Of a DNA stretch of 6,164 nucleotides, positions 1-5,121 are shown piece after piece (the first letter of the stretch is position 1; every line of letters begins with the position of its first letter). Under the pieces are notes generated by a model. That model was not told the DNA's origin. It saw nothing but the letters and a program-made list of their open reading frames with translations, and searched no databases. The position numbers and the translations under genes are program-made. Source of the stretch: UMGS882 sp045598975 (GTDB lineage Bacteria > Bacillota > Clostridia > Oscillospirales > CAG-382); assembly GCA_045598975.1 (NCBI GenBank), contig JAZRVE010000061.1:1-6164 (forward strand). Reading direction: 5' to 3'.

Positions 1-34
1 GCCTTTTTCGAGCTTCTTGTGCTATAATGTTCAT
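1..34 (-). CDS. N-terminal start of a gene leaving the left edge; possible IS transposase/integrase
   Basis: Reading leftward, ATG at 34-32 opens a frame giving MNIIAQEARKR before the window ends. A good ribosome binding site, AAGAAGGAA (complement of 41-49), lies 6 bases upstream. An extended -10 promoter (79-87) sits about 38 bases further up, so the signals for a real gene start are all present. The peptide resembles the opening of clostridial DDE-type transposases or integrases, whose N-terminal helix often has the form of EARKRQAVVK. Only 11 residues are visible, so the product call is recollection of a family pattern and not proof. The gene start is certain enough to annotate; the identity is not. 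Confidence 0.5.
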   Translation of the reverse strand, partial: MNIIAQEARKR

Positions 35-35
35 G

Positions 36-106
36 GGAAGTTCCTTCTTGATATGGTTTTTGGTCTTGTGATGATTCCATTATACCATATCTTGCAAGTA
101 ACTTCC
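36..106. repeat. Imperfect inverted repeat around the leftward promoter
   Basis: The left arm 36-57 runs from GGAAGTT (36-42) to GATATGGT (50-57). The right arm 84-106 carries the complements ACCATATC (84-91) and AACTTCC (100-106). The outer 7 and inner 8 bases match exactly and the middle of the arm matches partly; the arms are separated by 26 bases. The right arm covers the -10 extension and spacer of the leftward promoter. The left arm covers the ribosome binding site. It could be an operator or a subterminal repeat of an insertion sequence. Confidence 0.45.
79..87 (-). promoter_or_regulatory. Extended -10 promoter for the leftward edge gene
   Basis: On the minus strand this reads TGGTATAAT, a perfect TATAAT with an upstream TGn extension. 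The -35 position (about 102-107) is poor, as is usual for extended -10 promoters. Predicted transcription starts near 72, giving a leader of about 38 bases before the ATG at 34. Confidence 0.5.
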
Positions 107-240
107 TCTCTTTTTGGCTCACATCATTTTAACACATACACTTTTTCCGTTTTTTTCCTCTCCTTCCCGTCTTTTTTCGCCACGGCAATGAAAAAATAAT
201 GTTTTTTCCTCCGCACGTTAATACTTTTGTCATATATTTA
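107..240. other. Non-coding, pyrimidine-rich intergenic stretch
   Basis: I see no convincing gene here. The + strand is strongly pyrimidine-biased from about 101 to 187, with several T-runs. A 7-bp inverted repeat, GAAAAAA (190-196) with TTTTTTC (202-208), lies just upstream of the next operon's promoter. It lies between two divergent transcription units. Confidence 0.5.
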
Positions 241-249
241 TGATATGAT
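241..249 (+). promoter_or_regulatory. Extended -10 promoter of the CotH-like/PqqD operon
   Basis: TGATATGAT is a TGn plus near-consensus -10 (TATGAT, 244-249). There is no good -35 at 16-18 bases upstream. Predicted start of transcription is about 256, leaving a leader of about 70 bases to the GTG at 326. This also argues against the earlier in-frame ATG at 260, which has no ribosome binding site and would sit almost at the transcription start. Confidence 0.4.
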
Positions 250-310
250 TGAATGAATTATGATGGTGTATGGTCGTGTCCCGGCACGTTTCCCGCACCG
301 ACTGCCGAAA

Positions 311-318
311 AAGGAGGG
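311..318 (+). promoter_or_regulatory. Ribosome binding site deciding the GTG start at 326
   Basis: AAGGAGGG is a near-perfect Shine-Dalgarno sequence, 7 bases before GTG 326-328. It selects this codon over the in-frame ATG at 260, which would add 22 residues unlike a signal anchor. Confidence 0.85.
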
Positions 319-325
319 GTCTGCC

Positions 326-1720
326 GTGAAAAAGAGCACACTGCTTGAATATCTGATCAATTCCGCACGCATAGCTCTGTACTTTCTCATGGTCTGCGTG
401 CTCCTCGGCGGACTGTTCTCCTTCCTTTCTACCCGCATCCACCATTTTGCGGGTCCCTACATCAGCGAGCCGACCTGCCAGCGCTACGGTTATGAATACG
501 AAGTATGTTCCTTCTGCGGAGAAGTCCACATTCTCAATCGCACACCCAAGGCCGATCACTCGTTTTCCAAGTGGACGGTCGAGCAGGAGCCTTCCTTGCT
601 GTACGGCGGCAAGATGACCTCCGTCTGCGACACCTGCTCGGAGCACATCGCGCAGTCCCTGCCCCCTATCTCGAAGCTGCCCCGCATGTATATCACCAGC
701 ACGGGAGACACGGCCAGCGTTTTACAGTCGGGCTCCTTCATCTATCAGTATTATCATGACGAGACCGAAACGACAGGTTTCGTCAGAATCCAGTATCTCC
801 CGCTTTACGGAGACGGCTTCGTCAACCGTCACGATTACGTCTTTTCGCCCGTCAGCGGCGACATGGCAGACGATTCTCAATTCTATCTCTATACCGACCA
901 CTTCGATTATCTGCACACCCGTGCGCTGACCGCCTACGAATTATGGAGGCAGATCGCCGAGGAGAATGCCTATACCGAATATCAGAAGCTCTTTGCCGCG
1001 CAGGACGGCACGAGCTGTTTCGGAGAGCCCGTCCTCTTTTACCAGAACGGCGCCTTTTCGGAAATCCGCACGCTGTTGAAGCCCTACGGCGATTTCGCCG
1101 AAAATGCCGGCACCGTCACCTTTGCCGTTTCCTGTGAGAATGGGCAGGTAAACAGTCAGTACGGCGGCGTGAGCGCCCGCAACGAATTTGAGTTATTCTA
1201 TTCCGCCTTCGTTAACGAAGATAACAACGAGCGGGCACATCAGTTGCTGGAAGAATCCACAGACCTTGCGGTGCTGTTGGATTACTACGTCTTCTGCGAC
1301 GAGCTTCTCGCCGTCGATTCCCTTACCGAGCGTCTCATCTGGGCATCAGCCGACGGCTTGCGCTGGGCTCCCGTTCCCCTCTACCCCGAGCAGTCGCTCG
1401 GCGTGCTTTCGGGCAACAAAAAAGGGCTTGCTCCTTCGGATTCGTCCGTGCTCGCGGATGACGGATCGCTGATGACGACCTTCTGGAAAAAAGTAAGAAC
1501 CGTATGCGCAAGCGAGATCAGAGAGCGGCGTGCCGCTTTGACGGGATCGGTGCTTGTGCCCGACAACGTCAGGCGCATCCTGAGCGAGAACAGTGTTCTC
1601 ATCTCCTCCGAGATTCTTGCCGCCGCACGCGACTATGCACGACTGATCTCGATAACGCAGAAATATCCGTCCGACGCCGTTGCCTCCTGGTATGAGGAAC
1701 GCTGCCGGAGCCTTCGATAA
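326..1720 (+). CDS. Membrane-anchored protein with paired CxxC segment and degenerate CotH-like domain
   Basis: The protein has 464 residues from the GTG start, which gives an N-terminus of MKKSTLLEYL. One membrane segment lies at about residues 15-35, so the bulk is probably extracytoplasmic or facing the forespore/mother-cell space. Residues 48-112 hold two copies of a Cys-rich segment: C51, then C61-x2-C64, then DH77-78 and W83, then C101-x2-C104. This resembles the tandem surface-protein repeat of form PTC..G....C..CG....GH.w..W. From LPRMYIT (118-124) on, the layout recalls the CotH kinase family: a YQNGAF strand-turn (239-244), a helix STDLAVLLDYY followed by D325 and D331 (311-331), a DGLRWAPV strand (343-350), and a helical C-terminus. 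The Asp-rich metal motif expected near 352-359 is replaced by LYPEQSLG, so kinase activity is doubtful. The PqqD-like gene follows after 30 bases in the same operon. The CotH relation is inferred from pattern only. Confidence 0.6.
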   Translation: MKKSTLLEYLINSARIALYFLMVCVLLGGLFSFLSTRIHHFAGPYISEPTCQRYGYEYEVCSFCGEVHILNRTPKADHSFSKWTVEQEPSLLYGGKMTSVCDTCSEHIAQSLPPISKLPRMYITSTGDTASVLQSGSFIYQYYHDETETTGFVRIQYLPLYGDGFVNRHDYVFSPVSGDMADDSQFYLYTDHFDYLHTRALTAYELWRQIAEENAYTEYQKLFAAQDGTSCFGEPVLFYQNGAFSEIRTLLKPYGDFAENAGTVTFAVSCENGQVNSQYGGVSARNEFELFYSAFVNEDNNERAHQLLEESTDLAVLLDYYVFCDELLAVDSLTERLIWASADGLRWAPVPLYPEQSLGVLSGNKKGLAPSDSSVLADDGSLMTTFWKKVRTVCASEIRERRAALTGSVLVPDNVRRILSENSVLISSEILAAARDYARLISITQKYPSDAVASWYEERCRSLR

Positions 1721-1750
1721 GCACAAGTACGGAAAGGAAAGAATGAAAAC

Positions 1751-2005
1751 ATGAAGATCAAGCAGGGATTACTCGTCCGCACGGTCGCGGGAAACAAGAT
1801 TGTCATCGACGTGACCAAATCCGAGACCTTTTTCAAACTCAACGAAACGTCCGCTCTGATTTTTGAAGAGTTATCCGCCGGAAAGACGGAGGAACAGATC
1901 GTCGGGATCATTCTCGACACCTACGACGTTCCCGCCGAAAAAGCGAGCGAAGACGTAAAAAAAATCATCGCTCAGTTTGAAACGCTCGGTTTTCTGGTAC
2001 CGTAA
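1751..2005 (+). CDS. PqqD family protein (RiPP recognition element fold)
   Basis: This is a complete 84-residue protein, the usual size of stand-alone PqqD-like proteins. The N-terminal half is a small beta sheet (MKIKQGLLVRTVAGNKIVIDV). It is followed by the family hallmark LNETSALIFEEL (30-41), where a sheet leads into a helix. A TEEQIV helix and an acidic helix ending in LGFLVP complete the winged-helix fold. In known systems such proteins bind a leader peptide and present it to a radical SAM or other modifying enzyme. Neither enzyme nor precursor is visible here, so the partner is unknown; some clostridial PqqD-like proteins are orphans. The start has AAAGGAAAG (1733-1741) about 9 bases upstream. 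The gene lies 30 bases after the CotH-like gene and is probably cotranscribed with it. Confidence 0.85.
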   Translation: MKIKQGLLVRTVAGNKIVIDVTKSETFFKLNETSALIFEELSAGKTEEQIVGIILDTYDVPAEKASEDVKKIIAQFETLGFLVP

Positions 2006-2014
2006 AAAGCAAAA

Positions 2015-2047
2015 ACAAAAAAGCCCGGTTTTCCCGGGCTTTTTTTG
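2015..2047. terminator. Bidirectional Rho-independent terminator between convergent genes
   Basis: The stem AAGCCCGG (2021-2028) pairs with CCGGGCTT (2034-2041) around a 5-base loop, TTTTC. It is flanked by A-runs on the left and T-runs on the right, so it works in both directions. It closes the CotH-like/PqqD operon (stop at 2005) and the opposing cysteine-rich gene (stop at 2080). Confidence 0.9.
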
Positions 2048-2066
2048 TGCCTTACCGCAGGCGGCA

Positions 2067-2081
2067 AACCGTTTTGCGGTT
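2067..2081. repeat. Small hairpin at the 3' end of the cysteine-rich gene
   Basis: AACCG (2067-2071) pairs with CGGTT (2077-2081) around TTTTG. It overlaps the stop codon of the leftward gene. It has no U-tract, so it is more likely an RNA 3'-end structure than a terminator. Confidence 0.35.
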
Positions 2082-2997
2082 AACAGCGCTTATTGAAGCA
2101 GGACTTGCCGAGATTTGCCGTGGAATCCCCCAACACGTCGGACGGGTTGCAGACGTCCATCGCGCCGGCAATGCCGCCCGTGATGGCGCCGCAGGTGCTC
2201 GGCGGATAGAACTCGCACGTCGGGAACGACATATTGTTGAACACCGCGCAGGGATCGGTCTCGGACAGCACGTTGCTGGTCTTGTCGGGGATGCAGTAAT
2301 CCGCCGCATTGACAACGAGAGAGACCGGGCGCTGCATACGGATGACCGAAAAGACACCGAGAGAAACGTACAGGCACTTCATGCCGAAATCATCGCACGG
2401 AGAGATCCCGCAGGAATTGCATACGCTTTCGGGGATCTGATCCGGCGTGCAGCAGCAGAAGCCGCAGTTGCAGGTCCTGTCGACCATCTTGACGGCAAGG
2501 CAGATGGGCGTTGCCACTTCGAGGACGACCTTGGGCAGATTGGTGTTATATTTGACGGGAAGGACGCCCGGCACACCGCCGCCCGAGCAGAAATCGGACG
2601 TGTAGATGCCGACGCTTCCCTCACTGCCGAACATGACCACCTGTTTGTCGTATACCGCGATCCCGCAGAATTCCTGCGGCTGGCAGTACGGAATGGTCGC
2701 CTCGAAACAAACGCGGAAATAGAACCGTAAGTCCACCGCGTAATAGCCGCGATTGAAAGCAACGTCGCTGACGGCTATGTTGACCCACACGACGTCCGCG
2801 CATTTACAGCGAAGCGCCGTGGCGTGATCGACGGTCGTCTGACCGTTCTGATCCAGAAACACTCTTAAATCTTCGATACAGTCCTTATCTCTTGCCGCGT
2901 CATATATTTTCTCGACGTTGATGCACGTCGAGCGATCCGCATTGGTTGCCGCTCCGGCTGTGCCGGAAGAAAAGCAACAGGAATTTTTTTCACCCAT
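2080..2997 (-). CDS. Conserved-looking cysteine-rich protein, possible spore coat/exosporium component
   Basis: The protein has 305 residues with 27 cysteines (about 9%), including CCF near the start, RCKC, TCNCGFCCC (near residue 180) and a final Cys. There is no signal peptide, membrane segment or recognisable catalytic motif. The overall architecture (DKDCIEDLRVFL, then CADVVWVNIAV, then a long beta-rich body with FNRGYYAVDLRFYFRV and FGSEGSVGIY) resembles uncharacterised clostridial proteins, to which I cannot attach a named family. High Cys content without export signals suits a disulfide-cross-linked spore coat protein made in the mother cell. The sigma-K-like promoter upstream supports that, but the role is inference. 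The start is firm: AGGAGG (complement of 3006-3011) lies 8 bases before the ATG. The gene is a single unit converging on the PqqD operon. Confidence 0.8.
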   Translation of the reverse strand: MGEKNSCCFSSGTAGAATNADRSTCINVEKIYDAARDKDCIEDLRVFLDQNGQTTVDHATALRCKCADVVWVNIAVSDVAFNRGYYAVDLRFYFRVCFEATIPYCQPQEFCGIAVYDKQVVMFGSEGSVGIYTSDFCSGGGVPGVLPVKYNTNLPKVVLEVATPICLAVKMVDRTCNCGFCCCTPDQIPESVCNSCGISPCDDFGMKCLYVSLGVFSVIRMQRPVSLVVNAADYCIPDKTSNVLSETDPCAVFNNMSFPTCEFYPPSTCGAITGGIAGAMDVCNPSDVLGDSTANLGKSCFNKRC

Positions 2998-3026
2998 TTC
3001 ACATACCTCCTGATTGGATTGTCAAG

Positions 3027-3041
3027 GAAGGACAGTCCTTC
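3027..3041. repeat. Palindrome in the leader of the cysteine-rich gene
   Basis: GAAGGAC (3027-3033) and GTCCTTC (3035-3041) are perfect 7-base arms around one base. It lies between the predicted transcription start (about 3060) and the ribosome binding site (3006-3011). It could be a protein-binding site or a stabilising mRNA hairpin, though one central base is too short for an RNA loop without opening the inner pairs. Confidence 0.4.
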
Positions 3042-3066
3042 TTTTCCGGTCTGCTTCCTTTCGCTG

Positions 3067-3095
3067 TATTGTATGCGGCGCGGGCATCTTGTGTG
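3067..3095 (-). promoter_or_regulatory. Sigma-K-like (mother-cell sporulation) promoter
   Basis: On the minus strand the -10 is CATACAATA (3075 to 3067). The -35 is CACA (3095 to 3092), with a 16-base spacer. The Bacillus subtilis sigma-K consensus is mACm, 16-17 bases, CATAnnnTA, so every specified base matches. The -10 alone also fits the sigma-E form CATACAnT. Transcription would start near 3060, giving a leader of about 60 bases to the ATG at 2997. No comparable sigma-A pair is visible. Confidence 0.55.
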
Positions 3096-3103
3096 TAAAA
3101 GAA

Positions 3104-3138
3104 ACCTCCTTTTTTCTTTTCGGAAGAAAAAAGGAGGT
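3104..3138 (-). terminator. Long hairpin, probable terminator of the endonuclease-family gene
   Basis: There is a perfect 15-bp stem, ACCTCCTTTTTTCTT (3104-3118) with its complement (3124-3138), around the 5-base loop TTCGG. Read leftward, it is followed by TTTCTTTT, a modest U-tract. It lies about 50 bases after the stop of the leftward gene ending at 3188. The stem contains AAGGAGGT, a perfect Shine-Dalgarno sequence, and its complement. No gene starts at a proper distance, so termination is the preferred reading. Confidence 0.55.
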
Positions 3139-3187
3139 AATAACGGCCGCCGGGAAGCCCCGGATGTCCGTCAGATACGACACGATA

Positions 3188-3877
3188 CTATTCTATCTCC
3201 GCGAGATACGGCAGGTGATCCGAGAGAACGAGCGTCGGAATCTCGGCGGACAGCGTCCGGATATCCGGGCTGGTGAAAATATAGTCGATCTTGCGATCGG
3301 GTGCGTCCGACGGGAAAGAAAACTTCTGTGCATCCAGCTTTTCCGCCGTGTCCGACATTCTTTCGCGTATCTCCGCAAGGATGCCGTCCTCCGGCGTCAC
3401 ATTGAAATCCCCCATCAGAATGCACCTTTCCGACTCCAGATTTCCGATGACCGCATTTTTCGCCCGACGGTGCTCCTCCTCGGACAGTCCGAAATGGATG
3501 ACGAGCACGGTGAGCGCTTTGCCGTCAACGTCTATTTTGGCTTTGATGAGACAGCGGTCTTCGAGATACACGTCGCTCGGTCCCTCCTGCGACGGAACGG
3601 GCACCGTCTCGCACGAAAGGATAGGATACCGTGACAGCAGGGCATTGCCGTAAGGATTGCCGCCGATGGTGACCGCATACCCGAAATAATAGTGATAGTC
3701 CGTTCCGCGGCAGAGCTCCCGCACCTGGCTCGGCAGACTCGTTCCCTTGTCGAACACCTCGTTGAGCGCGATGATATCCGCGCCGAAGCCGACGATGGCT
3801 TTCCGATAGGCGTCGTAGTCGATCCGGTCTGTTTTTATATCAGCGAAGTGCTGAACGTTGAAGGTCATGACACGCAT
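3188..3877 (-). CDS. Endonuclease/exonuclease/phosphatase (EEP) family hydrolase
   Basis: This 229-residue protein shows the full EEP metal-dependent phosphoesterase signature in order: MTFNVQHF with N7, ADIIALNEV with E40, GNALLSRYPI (77-86), VIHFG with H128, LMGDFN with D157 and N159, RKIDYIF with D198, and LSDHLP with D220 and H221. All the expected catalytic and Mg-binding residues are present, so it should be active. The family cuts phosphodiester bonds in DNA, phospholipids, inositol phosphates or nucleotides, and the substrate cannot be read from the sequence. There is no signal peptide, so a cytoplasmic location is expected. The start at 3877 has AAGAGGA (complement of 3883-3889) at close spacing. 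A second Met at residue 4 is possible but further from that site. It is driven by a consensus sigma-A promoter and followed by the 3104-3138 hairpin. Confidence 0.92.
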   Translation of the reverse strand: MRVMTFNVQHFADIKTDRIDYDAYRKAIVGFGADIIALNEVFDKGTSLPSQVRELCRGTDYHYYFGYAVTIGGNPYGNALLSRYPILSCETVPVPSQEGPSDVYLEDRCLIKAKIDVDGKALTVLVIHFGLSEEEHRRAKNAVIGNLESERCILMGDFNVTPEDGILAEIRERMSDTAEKLDAQKFSFPSDAPDRKIDYIFTSPDIRTLSAEIPTLVLSDHLPYLAEIE

Positions 3878-3903
3878 GGTTTTCCTCTTTTCTTTCGCGG
3901 GTA

Positions 3904-3932
3904 TTTACTTTCTCTCATTATAGTGATATAAT
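3904..3932 (+). promoter_or_regulatory. Sigma-A promoter of the TIM-barrel isomerase gene
   Basis: TTTACT (3904-3909), a 17-base spacer and TATAAT (3927-3932), with a TGA extension just before the -10. It interlocks with the leftward promoter: the two -10 boxes lie 4 bases apart on opposite strands, so the polymerases should exclude one another. The start would be near 3939, with a leader of about 80 bases. Confidence 0.65.
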
Positions 3933-3945
3933 TGGGGAAAGTCAA
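3917..3945 (-). promoter_or_regulatory. Sigma-A promoter of the EEP-family gene
   Basis: On the minus strand TTGACT (3945 to 3940) and TATAAT (3922 to 3917) are separated by exactly 17 bases. That is a near-consensus housekeeping promoter. Transcription would start near 3910, about 33 bases before the ATG at 3877. Confidence 0.85.
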
Positions 3946-4022
3946 GGGAAAATCAAAAAAACGCAAACGTTTTTGCCCGGCGTCCCCCTTCTCCGGCTTT
4001 CTCGATAAAAGGAGTGGTTTCC

Positions 4023-4838
4023 ATGAACCGTCTCGGTATGACCTTACTCGTTTCCCACCCGCAAAGCCCGTCCTTTTACGATCAGTTCGCCCTGTATAAG
4101 CAGACCGGCTTCGACAGCGTCTTCATCGGCTCCGGCACGGTATCCGATCTTGACAACCTCCCGTCGCTGTCGGACGGCGCCAAGCGGTGCGGCATCCTGT
4201 TGGAAGCCTTTCACGCCCCCACCGTCGACGTCGGCGGTTTATGGAGCGCTGACGGGCAGACGGCGGAAACCGCCCTGCGCAAGCTCTGCGACGCAGTGGA
4301 CGCCTGCCATGCCGCCGATATCGGAAAGCTCGTCCTGCACGCCGCAGGCGGAGCCGAAATCCCCGCCGTCTGCGGCACGGGTGCACAAGCGGGAGCCCTG
4401 TCGCGGTTTTCCCGTCTCGAAGACTACGCCGCGCTTCACGGCGTCGTGCTCTGCTATGAAAACGCAAAAGTCCTGCCGCCGTTCGCTTCCGTGCTCGGCA
4501 ATGCCGCCGCACCGCACGGCTTTTGCTTTGACGCGGGACATCAGACGTGTTACGGCCCCGACGCGCCGATCGTCGAGACCTACGGGAGCCGGATGCTGTA
4601 CACGCATCTGCACGACAATGACGGCACGGGGGATCGGCATTTTCTGCCGTTCGACGGCATACGCGACTGGAATGCGCTCGCCGAAGCCCTTGCACGCGTC
4701 GGCTACCGCGGGACGCTCAATCTGGAACTTGCCTGCCACAGCTCGCAGGCCTATCGGGATATGCCGTTTGAAGCCTTTGTCCGAGAAGCCTACGCCCGGC
4801 TGACGCGCTTTGCCGAAATACTTCACGCATACTCGTGA
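4023..4838 (+). CDS. Sugar phosphate isomerase/epimerase (xylose isomerase-like TIM barrel)
   Basis: The protein has 271 residues, typical for this cytoplasmic TIM-barrel family, which also includes AP endonuclease 2-type enzymes. Visible family features are H64 in EAFHAP, H106 in LVLHAAGG, E146 in LCYENAK, D170 and H173 in CFDAGHQ, H197 in YTHLHDNDGTGD, and E235 in LNLELA. These include the usual four-residue divalent-metal site (Glu, Asp, His, Glu). The DGTGDRHFLPFDG...DW segment is characteristic of the sugar isomerase branch. The substrate is not identifiable; myo-inositol or keto-sugar epimerisation are common in the family. ATG 4023 is chosen because AAAAGGAG (4007-4014) lies 8 bases upstream; the in-frame GTG at 4014 overlaps that site. 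It stands as a single gene between its own promoter and the 4874-4903 terminator. Confidence 0.9.
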   Translation: MNRLGMTLLVSHPQSPSFYDQFALYKQTGFDSVFIGSGTVSDLDNLPSLSDGAKRCGILLEAFHAPTVDVGGLWSADGQTAETALRKLCDAVDACHAADIGKLVLHAAGGAEIPAVCGTGAQAGALSRFSRLEDYAALHGVVLCYENAKVLPPFASVLGNAAAPHGFCFDAGHQTCYGPDAPIVETYGSRMLYTHLHDNDGTGDRHFLPFDGIRDWNALAEALARVGYRGTLNLELACHSSQAYRDMPFEAFVREAYARLTRFAEILHAYS

Positions 4839-4843
4839 TACGA

Positions 4844-4859
4844 GCCGCACTTCCGCGGC
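4844..4859. repeat. Small hairpin after the isomerase gene
   Basis: GCCGC (4844-4848) pairs with GCGGC (4855-4859) around ACTTCC, six bases after the stop codon. It has no T-tract of its own, so it is probably a 3'-UTR structure ahead of the real terminator. Confidence 0.3.
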
Positions 4860-4861
4860 AT

Positions 4862-4903
4862 CGAAACAAAAACAAAGCACACCTTTCGGTGTGCCTTTTG
4901 TTT
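4862..4903. terminator. Bidirectional terminator between isomerase gene and tRNA-Ser 3' end
   Basis: GCACACC (4877-4883) pairs with GGTGTGC (4888-4894) around TTTC. Rightward it ends in CTTTTGTTT. Leftward it has a GAAA tetraloop followed by TTTGTTTTTGTTT, which is the better terminator and would originally have ended the tRNA-Ser transcript. Confidence 0.85.
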
Positions 4904-4958
4904 GGCGGACAGGGTGGGATTCGAACCCACGAGCCCTTGCGGACTACCTGATTTCGAG
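4903..4958 (-). tRNA. 3' fragment of tRNA-Ser(CGA), an attachment site remnant
   Basis: On the minus strand this is the second half of a class II tRNA. The anticodon loop is CTCGAAA (4958-4952) with anticodon CGA, then the 3' anticodon strand TCAGG (4951-4947). The long variable arm AGTCC-GCAA-GGGCT (4945-4932) follows, then the T arm GTGGG/CCCAC with loop TTCGAAT (4930-4914) and acceptor strand CCTGTCC (4913-4907). It ends with discriminator G (4906) and encoded CCA (4905-4903). The long variable arm and discriminator G mark serine. The D arm, 5' acceptor strand and 5' anticodon strand (expected CCTGA) are absent; AT-rich foreign sequence starts at 4959. It cannot make a tRNA by itself. The cut at the anticodon loop is a typical tyrosine-recombinase integration position, so an intact copy should lie at the far end of the inserted element. 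Confidence 0.88.
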
Positions 4959-4972
4959 TGATTTCGAATCAG
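4947..4972. other. Putative att core: chromosome/element junction
   Basis: The tRNA identity ends at about 4958 and element DNA begins. The 9-base unit TGATTTCGA occurs twice in tandem, 10 bases apart (4949-4957 in the tRNA, 4959-4967 in the element). CTGATT (4948-4953) and AATCAG (4967-4972) form inverted arms around the junction. This is consistent with core-type recombinase binding sites around a crossover in the anticodon loop. The exact crossover and the true length of identity need the other element end. Confidence 0.6.
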
Positions 4973-5022
4973 TTGAACTTATGAGAAACGAGTGGAATTT
5001 TGAAGAAGTTAGAGGAACTCTC

Positions 5023-5046
5023 AACCCTTGTAAAATCAAGGGTTTT
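5023..5046. terminator. Perfect 8-bp hairpin near the element end
   Basis: AACCCTTG (5023-5030) pairs with CAAGGGTT (5037-5044) around TAAAAT and is followed by a short T-run. It could be a weak terminator insulating the element from the chromosome, or a structure within the att region. There is no gene immediately upstream for it to end. Confidence 0.4.
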
Positions 5047-5121
5047 CACGGTATTTTTATATAAAAAACCGATAAATTCAAGCAATATCTTAACACTGCA
5101 CTTTTTATGATTTTTAACACA

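Noticed and set aside
20..28. TGCTATAAT extended -10 on the + strand
   Set aside because: It lies inside the start of the leftward gene, the -35 would fall off the window and no rightward gene begins at a fitting distance.
135..142. CATACACT, a sigma-E-type -10 upstream of the CotH-like gene
   Set aside because: No sigma-E -35 at 14-15 bases upstream and about 185 bases to the start codon; likely chance in an AT-rich stretch.
17..199. Rightward 60-codon frame at the left edge
   Set aside because: It has no ribosome binding site, runs through the leftward gene start, its promoter and a pyrimidine tract, and gives a low-complexity Phe-rich peptide.
2047..2730. Long rightward 227-codon frame opposite the cysteine-rich gene
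   Set aside because: It is Ala/Arg/Asp-rich antisense output, has no ribosome binding site, and the leftward frame has a strong start, promoter and patterned cysteines.
4123..4880. Two leftward frames of about 190-213 codons opposite the isomerase
   Set aside because: They are antisense shadows; the + strand frame has all metal-site residues of a known family.
4810..5064. Rightward 84-codon frame across the tRNA fragment
   Set aside because: It crosses a terminator, the tRNA remnant and the junction; no ribosome binding site. It is a well-known type of false ORF over tRNA genes.
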